A DNA stretch of 64,000 nt from Shewanella psychrotolerans (GTDB taxonomy: Bacteria > Pseudomonadota > Gammaproteobacteria > Enterobacterales > Shewanellaceae): the NCBI RefSeq assembly GCF_019457595.1, contig NZ_CP080419.1, positions 744,001-808,000 on the forward strand, in the 5' to 3' direction. The notes below the pieces were generated by a model. That model did not search any database and had not been told where the DNA came from. It worked only from the letters and a program-made list of their open reading frames with translations. Shown here piece after piece: positions 63,678 to 64,000 of the stretch. Made by a program: the position numbers and the translations under genes. Every line of letters starts with the position of its first letter. The first letter of the stretch is position 1.

Positions 63678-64000
63678 GCACTAAATGTTATCTTTTAGGT
63701 TAACCTTGTTGTTAAATTAATCTTATTAATGCTGCTAAATCAATTGTTTATAATATTTGGTTTGGCGGCTTTTATTTTGTGCTAAAACAGTGCGAGTACT
63801 GGTTTAACTTGCTGCAACATCAGTGGGATCAACTGCTGTTATATAGTGTGCAGGCATTTTGACTTAACACTTGATCTTTGGTGGGGTTTACTGCTGTATG
63901 TTGTGGTTTTTGCAGTTGATATCCCTGCTATTTTTGAGCGTTTTTTGGCCCTACAGTTGTTTTATATGATGTGATGTAAAAGTTTGTTTTAGTGTTTAAG
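63678..64000. other. AT-rich tail without a gene
   Basis: No ORF with a ribosome site and no T-run hairpin of note was seen in the last 323 bases. Confidence 0.5.

Noticed and set aside
63678..64000. JetD-like nuclease gene after the SMC operon
   Set aside because: No open frame of useful length occurs before the window ends; it may lie outside.

Overview
The window looks like a chromosomal segment of a marine gammaproteobacterium, most likely a Shewanella species. The evidence is moderate GC content, a DUF3083 protein, an NhaD antiporter, a tmRNA-backup arfA, a complete cobalamin salvage cluster and typical Alteromonadales dispersed repeats. This taxonomic call is inference from gene content; no rRNA or tRNA gene was seen.

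Layout. 1-6010: edge of an MFS transporter gene, then a probably Fur-controlled set (outer-membrane channel, imelysin lipoprotein, di-heme lipoprotein), then hemG with a cytochrome b561-like membrane protein. 6011-12100: an accessory block made of a repeat-rich leader, integron-type gene cassettes with attC sites, two nearly identical copies of a Y1 (REP-associated type) transposase element, a small Rap1a/Tai-like secreted protein and a cold-shock-domain fusion protein. 12200-38240: ordinary core genes on both strands (dsbA, a J-domain protein, an EEP hydrolase, a POTRA-less Omp85 protein, a K+ channel, an AI-2E family permease, arfA, ribokinase and nucleoside hydrolase, NhaC- and NhaD-type antiporters, a pirin, a zinc-ribbon rhomboid, a DJ-1/PfpI protein, selO, an SDR and an S9 peptidase).

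38470-50370 is a vitamin B12 block. It holds metH (B12-dependent, with tandem MetJ boxes upstream), a cobC-like phosphatase, a cobalamin riboswitch, a 31-codon leader ORF, btuD-btuC, cobT, cobS, cobU, cobQ and cobO. btuF lies 6 kb further on (56579), beyond a second integron-type block (50390-53225) and a histidine kinase/HD-GYP regulator pair. The right end carries a three-gene SMC/MukB-like condensin operon in the order SMC, E-like, F-like.

The most unusual structure is the pair of integrase-less cassette arrays. Two related non-coding leader modules (about 6125-6895 and 50705-51481) end at exactly the same base in an attI-like sequence, GCACTAATAAAAnGTT, and gene cassettes begin at that base. 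In each of the three cassettes that can be tested fully or nearly so, the first 7 bases are the exact reverse complement of the left core of its own attC site; a fourth, ORF-less cassette matches at 6 of 7. That is what site-specific cassette circularisation predicts. No IntI gene is visible in the window, so recombination would need an integrase encoded elsewhere.
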